DNA from: Planctomycetaceae bacterium
Lineage (GTDB): Bacteria; Planctomycetota; Planctomycetia; Pirellulales; Pirellulaceae
DNA length: 11,863 bases
Direction: 5' to 3'
NCBI GenBank assembly: GCA_018658605.1
Contig: JABHUV010000082.1
Span: forward strand, 1 to 11,863
Shown here: one piece after another, positions 8,287 through 11,863 of the stretch
Position numbering within the stretch: the stretch's first letter is position 1
How the letters are laid out: each line of letters begins with the position of its first letter
The notes under the pieces: model-generated
Databases searched by the model: none
What the model saw: the letters and a program-made list of their open reading frames with translations, nothing else
Told to the model about the DNA's origin: nothing
Translations under genes and position numbers: made by a program

Positions 8287-9690
8287 CCGTTCGTGATCGA
8301 TTCCCATCAGGTGCATGACGGTTGCTTGGAAATCATGCACATGGACTCCATCCGCTGCGATGTTATATCCTACATCGTCGGTCTCTCCGTAGGTGAAACC
8401 TGCTTTGATTCCACCGCCAGCCATCCAATAAGTAAAACAGCGAGGATGATGATCACGACCGTTGGCAGCATCGCCAAGTTTGCCTTGACTGTATGCCGTA
8501 CGCCCAAATTCACCACCCCAGATGACGAGGGTATCATCGAGCATACCCCGTTGTTTCAGATCATTAACAAGGGCTGCTTGGGCTTGATCCACATCGTTAC
8601 ATTGTTTAGGTAACGCGGTGATAAGAGCACCGTGCTGATCCCAGCCTCGGTGATACAGTTGAATAAAACGTACTCCGCGTTCGGCGAGTCTACGAGCAAG
8701 CAGGCAATTCGCTGCGAATTTTCCTGGCATTTGGCATTGGGGTCCATAGGCATCTAGTACATGTTGAGGCTCTTGTGAGATATCGGTTGCTTCTGGAACC
8801 GACATCTGCATACGGAAGGCCATTTCGTATTGGGCGATTCGAGTGGCAATTTCAGGATCACCAAACGTGTCGATTTGCAGTTGGTTTAATGCTTCGATTC
8901 GCGAGATCATTCGTTTGCGGGCATCAACGGTTTCGCCGGTTTGGCTATTGAGATATAGCACGGGTGTTTTGCCACCACGGAATTGCACACCTTGGTGGAC
9001 GCCGGGCAAGAATCCGTTACTCCACAGTTTCGTGTAAACGGGTTGGCTACCGGGTCGCCCGGTTCCGTTAGATATAAGAACACAGAACGTGGGTAGGTTG
9101 TCGTTTTCCGTTCCGAGTCCGTAGCTCATCCACGAACCCATGCTGGGTCGCCCTGGTTGTTGGTGACCTGTTTGAAAGAAGGTGACTCCGGGATCGTGAT
9201 TGATGGCTTCGGTATGCATGGATTTGACGAAGCAGAGATCATCGGCAATCTTGGACGTGTGAGGTAGCAGTTCACTAATCCATGCTCGGCTTTGCCCATG
9301 TTGTTTGAATTTAAACTTGGAGCGGGCGACGGGAAATCCTTTTTGACCGGACGTCATCCCGGTTAACCGTTGCGTTTTTTTGACAAATCCGTTGGTGCTC
9401 CACTTCTCGGTTTTTTCGTCGTAGGTTTTAAAGAGCTCGGCGCCATGGTGTTTATCAACTTCGGGTTTGTAATCGAATAGATCCTGTTGTGAAGGAGCTC
9501 CGTTCATGAACAAGAAAATGATGCGTTTGGCTTTTGGGGCAAAGTGTAGTTCCGAGGATTGAATTTGTTTTGCCAGTGCAGCGGGTGCGAGCATGCTCTG
9601 CAGCGCCAGTGATCCTACTCCGGCAGCTCCAGCGCGCAACAGTTGTCGCCGAGTCACGACGTGCTTAAGAAATTCATTGGCTTCATTCAT
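8209..9690 (-). CDS. DUF1501 family protein, Tat-exported (copy B)
   Basis: A 493-residue DUF1501 protein. A twin-arginine signal occupies the N-terminus (VTRRQLLRAGAAGVG, Arg14-Arg15, with an Ala-rich stretch ending APAALA near residue 40). The order of landmarks matches the family: FMNGAPSQQD (61-70), NHDP (164-167), WDQHG (350-354), WGGEFGRT (391-398), GRDHHPRC (411-418), HVHD (450-453) and a closing [10 protein letters not shown]. It has a charged insertion around residues 84-105 relative to copy A. Upstream is a 99-bp gap with a TATAAT box but no strong Shine-Dalgarno before the ATG at 9690. PSD1 copy B follows after 19 bp, so the two are presumably co-translated partners, a pairing seen widely in planctomycetes. 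The superfamily suggests hydrolysis of a sulfate or phosphate ester, but no activity can be assigned from sequence alone. Confidence 0.93.
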   Translation of the reverse strand: MNEANEFLKHVVTRRQLLRAGAAGVGSLALQSMLAPAALAKQIQSSELHFAPKAKRIIFLFMNGAPSQQDLFDYKPEVDKHHGAELFKTYDEKTEKWSTNGFVKKTQRLTGMTSGQKGFPVARSKFKFKQHGQSRAWISELLPHTSKIADDLCFVKSMHTEAINHDPGVTFFQTGHQQPGRPSMGSWMSYGLGTENDNLPTFCVLISNGTGRPGSQPVYTKLWSNGFLPGVHQGVQFRGGKTPVLYLNSQTGETVDARKRMISRIEALNQLQIDTFGDPEIATRIAQYEMAFRMQMSVPEATDISQEPQHVLDAYGPQCQMPGKFAANCLLARRLAERGVRFIQLYHRGWDQHGALITALPKQCNDVDQAQAALVNDLKQRGMLDDTLVIWGGEFGRTAYSQGKLGDAANGRDHHPRCFTYWMAGGGIKAGFTYGETDDVGYNIAADGVHVHDFQATVMHLMGIDHERLTFKYQGRRFRLTDVHGKVVKPILA

Positions 9691-9728
9691 GTTCTTGGAT
9701 TTAATAAAAGCCGCTGTTGTTTAAAAAA

Positions 9729-9734
9729 ATTATA
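9729..9734 (-). promoter_or_regulatory. Possible internal -10 box upstream of DUF1501 copy B
   Basis: The minus strand has a perfect TATAAT here, 38 bp upstream of the ATG at 9690, in the longest gap inside the operon (9691-9789). No convincing -35 hexamer lies at 15-18 bp, and the surroundings are A/T-rich, so a chance match is possible. Confidence 0.35.
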
Positions 9735-9769
9735 CATGAATTACCGAAACTGCAGCGTTTTTAAAAGGG

Positions 9770-9790
9770 AACAGTCTCATCATCACTGTT
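9770..9790 (-). terminator. Small hairpin just after the oxidoreductase stop codon
   Basis: Minus-strand AACAGT and ACTGTT pair as a 6-bp stem around a 9-nt loop, adjoining the stop codon at 9790-9792 and followed by CCCTTTTAAAAA. This could act as a weak terminator or an RNA-processing point that separates expression of the oxidoreductase from the DUF1501/PSD1 genes. The stem is A/T-rich and the U-run is short. Confidence 0.25.
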
Positions 9791-11160
9791 TACATGTCGA
9801 TTTCGAAACCTTTACGATTTTCGCGACTGAGGAAAGAGTTTGCTTGTTTGTCCCCGATGATCTCGCGTTTTTTGGGATCCCATTTCAGTTCGCGGTCCAA
9901 GCGGATCGCAATATTTGAGAGATGGCAAATTTCAAGCATTCTGTTGTGAGTCCATACATCGGAGATGGGTTGTTTGCGAGACTTGATGGAGTCGATGAAG
10001 TTTGCCGAGTGATTTTCACTGACTTTACCGCCATATACTTTTTCGATGGCCCCGTCTGGCAGCGGATTGGTTTTGAGCTCCTCAACTGGTTGACCGACAA
10101 TTTTCCCGCGATTAACAAAGAAGCGACCCTTTGTCCCTTCAAACAAAATTCCATTATCACCGTCGCTTGTAATGAGTAACTCGACGTCGTTAGGCATCGC
10201 TGCGCGTACGTTGAACTTTGTGGCAATATTATACATGTCGTCGACGAGCGGGTATCCATCTTTGTAATCCACAGGCAAAGTATAGTTCAGTGGTGTTACT
10301 TTACTTGGACCAGTATCATTAGCCCCGATAGCCCAGCAGGCGATATCCACGTGGTGGGCGCCCCAGTCGGTAAGTTTTCCGCCAGAGTACTCGTGCCAGT
10401 TACGAAAAGCGTAGTGAGCGTTGCTATAAAGCGGTACGCCGCCGCCGTACCCTTTTCGCATTTCCGGTAGTGCACGATAAGGTACCTTTGGTGCGGGGCC
10501 GAGCCAAAAATCCCAATCGAGCTCTGCTGGCACGGGAACGACAGGTATTTGCGGGGAAGGCGCAAAGCCACCAATTCCACAAGTGATTTTTCGAACCGTA
10601 CCGATGCGACCTGCGCGGACTAAAGCAATCGCTTGTAAGAAGCGTTGTCCAGATTCGGTTCGTTGCATCGTTCCAACTTGAAAGACTCGGCCAGTTTCTT
10701 TGACGACCTTTTCGATCAATTTCCCTTCGGCGATGGTCAGTGTCAGTGGTTTTTCACAATAGACATCTTTGCCGGCGTACATGGCTTCGACGGCGACTTT
10801 GGTATGCCAGTGGTCGGGTGTGGCAATCATCACCGCATCGATATCTTTGCGTGCAAGGATTTTTCGATAGTCTTTATAGGTATCGGGACGTTTGCCTTGT
10901 CGTTGTTGAATTCTTTCTGCGTTGGTACCTAGTACATTGGAGTCGACATCCGCGAGGGCGGCAAAGTCTGCGAACTTCAGTGTTTTTTGTGTGATCGCCC
11001 AACCTTGGTTTCGCAGACCGATCGTTGCAAAGACGGGACGGTCGTTGGCGGATTCAGTAGCGAGTGTGGTGCTGGGAGAAGGCAGTAGAAATCCGGCGGC
11101 GGCTGTCGCGGTCGAGGTTTGCAGAAACCGGCGTCGAGTGGTGGCCTGTGAAGTTAGCAT
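9790..11160 (-). CDS. Gfo/Idh/MocA family oxidoreductase, Tat-exported
   Basis: A 456-residue NAD(P)-dependent oxidoreductase of the glucose-fructose oxidoreductase / inositol dehydrogenase / MocA family. It starts with a twin-arginine signal (TTRRRFLQTSTATAAAG, Arg9-Arg10-Arg11), implying that it folds with its nucleotide in the cytoplasm and works outside, as Zymomonas glucose-fructose oxidoreductase does. The Rossmann half begins with ATIGLRNQGW (45-54), where GLRNQG replaces the usual GxGxxG, then ATPDHWH (113-119) and the family EKP motif with the presumed catalytic Lys137 (CEKPLT). The C-terminal half carries TDWGAHHVDIACWA (264-277), with the conserved substrate-site His/Asp pattern. 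The ATG at 11160 has AAAGGA 10 nt upstream. It is the first gene of the minus-strand cluster. A sugar or cyclitol is the usual kind of substrate; the actual one cannot be read from the sequence. Confidence 0.93.
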   Translation of the reverse strand: MLTSQATTRRRFLQTSTATAAAGFLLPSPSTTLATESANDRPVFATIGLRNQGWAITQKTLKFADFAALADVDSNVLGTNAERIQQRQGKRPDTYKDYRKILARKDIDAVMIATPDHWHTKVAVEAMYAGKDVYCEKPLTLTIAEGKLIEKVVKETGRVFQVGTMQRTESGQRFLQAIALVRAGRIGTVRKITCGIGGFAPSPQIPVVPVPAELDWDFWLGPAPKVPYRALPEMRKGYGGGVPLYSNAHYAFRNWHEYSGGKLTDWGAHHVDIACWAIGANDTGPSKVTPLNYTLPVDYKDGYPLVDDMYNIATKFNVRAAMPNDVELLITSDGDNGILFEGTKGRFFVNRGKIVGQPVEELKTNPLPDGAIEKVYGGKVSENHSANFIDSIKSRKQPISDVWTHNRMLEICHLSNIAIRLDRELKWDPKKREIIGDKQANSFLSRENRKGFEIDM

Positions 11161-11170
11161 GGGAACGAAT

Positions 11171-11176
11171 TCCTTT
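11171..11176 (-). promoter_or_regulatory. Ribosome binding site of the oxidoreductase
   Basis: Minus-strand AAAGGA lies 10 nt before the ATG at 11160. It supports this start, which also places the twin-arginine motif at residues 9-11, close to the N-terminus as expected for a Tat signal. Confidence 0.5.
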
Positions 11177-11210
11177 GAAATTAATTTCAGGTGAGCTTGG
11201 TTTATGCTCC

Positions 11211-11239
11211 ATTGTGGCAGCGTAGGAGATAGATTTCAA
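11211..11239 (-). promoter_or_regulatory. Sigma-70-like promoter of the minus-strand operon
   Basis: On the minus strand TTGAAA (11234-11239) and CACAAT (11211-11216) are separated by exactly 17 bp, matching 5/6 and 4/6 of the -35 and -10 consensus. Transcription would start near 11204, giving a leader of roughly 44 nt before the ATG at 11160. It sits in the divergent region shared with the plus-strand SHD1 gene. Planctomycete promoters are less well characterised than those of E. coli, so the match is only suggestive. Confidence 0.5.
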
Positions 11240-11283
11240 CCATGTATGACCACGCATAAACACACAAACACAATTGTTGAGAC

Positions 11284-11309
11284 TTGTAGTTTTTAGATAA
11301 TTTGTAGTT
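11284..11309. repeat. Direct repeat TTGTAGTT in the divergent promoter region
   Basis: The octamer TTGTAGTT occurs at 11284-11291 and again at 11302-11309, 18 bp apart start to start, immediately upstream of the proposed -10 of the plus-strand gene. The spacing is near two helical turns and could be a regulator site; two octamers in A/T-rich DNA may also be chance. Confidence 0.3.
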
Positions 11310-11323
11310 CATCGCTAAGCCTT

Positions 11324-11332
11324 TGCTACAAT
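11324..11332 (+). promoter_or_regulatory. Extended -10 promoter of the SHD1 gene
   Basis: TGCTACAAT is an extended -10 element (TGn followed by TACAAT at 11327-11332). The best upstream -35-like match, TTGTAG at 11302-11307, has a long 19-bp spacer, which extended -10 promoters tolerate. The start would be near 11339, about 34 nt before the ATG at 11373. Confidence 0.45.
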
Positions 11333-11359
11333 GATTGTGGAAGGTGTTCTTTTTAATTT

Positions 11360-11366
11360 GGAGGGG
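11360..11366 (+). promoter_or_regulatory. Strong Shine-Dalgarno of the SHD1 gene
   Basis: GGAGGGG lies 6 nt before the ATG at 11373. It is the strongest ribosome site in the window and fixes the start of the right-edge gene. Confidence 0.75.
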
Positions 11367-11372
11367 TCACAT

Positions 11373-11863
11373 ATGAAATGTTGGATAGCAACGTTAGTGA
11401 TGCTATTTGTCATCAGTGGTCTTCCTTCCGTGACGGCACAACAAGCGGAATCACCGCGACTTTGGAAAGACAGCAGCGGGGAGTTCAGTATTCAGGCAAA
11501 ATACTCTTCATTTAGTGAGGGTAACGTTGTATTGCTGGACGAGGGTAATCGTGAGATAACGATTCCGTTGAAGAGTTTAAGTCTCGCGGATCAACAATAC
11601 GCCATGAATCCGAGCGTTCCTAACAACCTAAAGTGTGTCGATTTATCGGATATGCGAGGGCAATTGCCTCTGGTTGCGGATCGAACGAAACAAATCCTCA
11701 GACGCAGTGAACCCTGGGAATTCAGTACATGGAAACCGGAAGCCAGAAAGGATGACACGGTGGGCTACCCGTCCGTTGTCCGCAACGACCGTGGCAAGAA
11801 TGCGGATGGCCGGTATTACCTTTATTTTTCCCATCATGATCCTACCAGTGTGATTGCCTGTGC
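11373..11863 (+). CDS. Secreted SHD1-domain protein with GH43-like beta-propeller start (3' truncated)
   Basis: The frame from the ATG at 11373 stays open to the right edge (163 complete codons, no stop). A hydrophobic signal peptide (MKCWIATLVMLFVISGLPS, cleavage likely after VTA at about residue 22) is followed by an SHD1-type domain at about 29-77. The latter shows the characteristic RLWKDSSGEFSIQAKY, a middle hydrophobic strand (NVVLLDEGN) and ITIPLKSLSLADQQYA. SHD1 is a small SH3-like domain frequent in planctomycete secreted proteins. From about residue 115, WEFSTWKPEA, GYPSVVRND and DGRYYLYFSHHD resemble the first blade of five-bladed propeller glycosidases (GH43-like clan), in which chains such as 'GKYYLYFAHH' recur. 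The missing C-terminus would settle whether catalytic acids exist. It is divergently transcribed from the oxidoreductase operon, which suggests a related carbohydrate function but does not prove it. SHD1 is the firmer call; the glycosidase call is tentative. Confidence 0.8.
   Translation, partial: MKCWIATLVMLFVISGLPSVTAQQAESPRLWKDSSGEFSIQAKYSSFSEGNVVLLDEGNREITIPLKSLSLADQQYAMNPSVPNNLKCVDLSDMRGQLPLVADRTKQILRRSEPWEFSTWKPEARKDDTVGYPSVVRNDRGKNADGRYYLYFSHHDPTSVIAC

Noticed and set aside
8293..8613. Plus-strand 106-codon open frame opposite DUF1501 copy B
   Set aside because: It is antisense to the conserved GGEFGRT/GRDHHP region of DUF1501; the open frame is a by-product of that conserved coding sequence.
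299..9690. Tandem gene pairs as a composite transposon or other mobile element
   Set aside because: No transposase, integrase, terminal inverted repeats, target-site duplication or tRNA is visible; the repeated junction blocks are internal and coding, so duplication or gene conversion explains them better.
9885..10259. Minus-strand 124-codon open frame inside the oxidoreductase gene
   Set aside because: It overlaps the Gfo/Idh/MocA coding sequence in another frame. The conserved motifs belong to the long frame and nothing recognisable is in this one.
11270..11277. Palindrome ACAATTGT in the divergent region as an operator
   Set aside because: Only 8 bp and A/T-rich, with no extension of symmetry on either side; expected by chance at this length.

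Overview
The window looks like chromosomal DNA of a planctomycete (phylum Planctomycetota). The evidence is two tandem copies of the planctomycete-typical gene pair 'DUF1501 protein + PSCyt1/PSCyt2/PSD1 cytochrome-like protein', a Tat-exported Gfo/Idh/MocA oxidoreductase, and a secreted protein with an SHD1 domain. Base composition is moderate (around half G+C by eye). The species cannot be told from this.

Layout. At the left edge is the last 85 codons of a plus-strand CorA-like membrane protein (1-258). A 40-bp convergent gap follows. From 11160 down to 299 everything is on the minus strand: a Gfo/Idh/MocA oxidoreductase (9790-11160), a 99-bp gap, DUF1501 copy B (8209-9690), 19 bp, PSD1 copy B (5103-8189), 12 bp, DUF1501 copy A (3645-5090), 19 bp, and PSD1 copy A (299-3625). 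The short gaps suggest one transcript of about 10.9 kb read from a good sigma-70-like promoter at 11211-11239, possibly with a secondary start before DUF1501 B. A 212-bp divergent region (11161-11372) separates it from a plus-strand gene beginning at 11373 and running off the right edge. That gene encodes a signal peptide, an SHD1 domain and the start of what looks like a GH43-type beta-propeller.

How the genes may work together. All five operon products carry export signals. The two PSD1 proteins have Sec-type signal peptides and CxxCH haem-attachment motifs, which suits haem attachment outside the cytoplasm. The two DUF1501 proteins and the oxidoreductase have twin-arginine signals, which suits enzymes folded around a metal or nucleotide before export. 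The paralogous PSD1 proteins differ mainly in the middle. Copy A carries a discoidin/F-type-lectin-like module with an RxDCCxER signature. Copy B carries a different beta-rich module. With the secreted propeller protein next door, this fits a periplasmic or surface system acting on a carbohydrate polymer with associated redox chemistry. That function is inference; DUF1501 and PSD1 families have no firmly established biochemical role.

The most interesting signals are a 124-bp block at the two DUF1501/PSD1 junctions that is 93% identical, including the non-coding spacer, between otherwise clearly diverged paralogs; the swapped central modules; and the lectin-like motif that keeps its arginines and vicinal cysteines but lacks the expected histidine. 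No RNA genes, CRISPR arrays, insertion sequences or attachment sites were seen. No stretch without a gene exceeds 300 bp.
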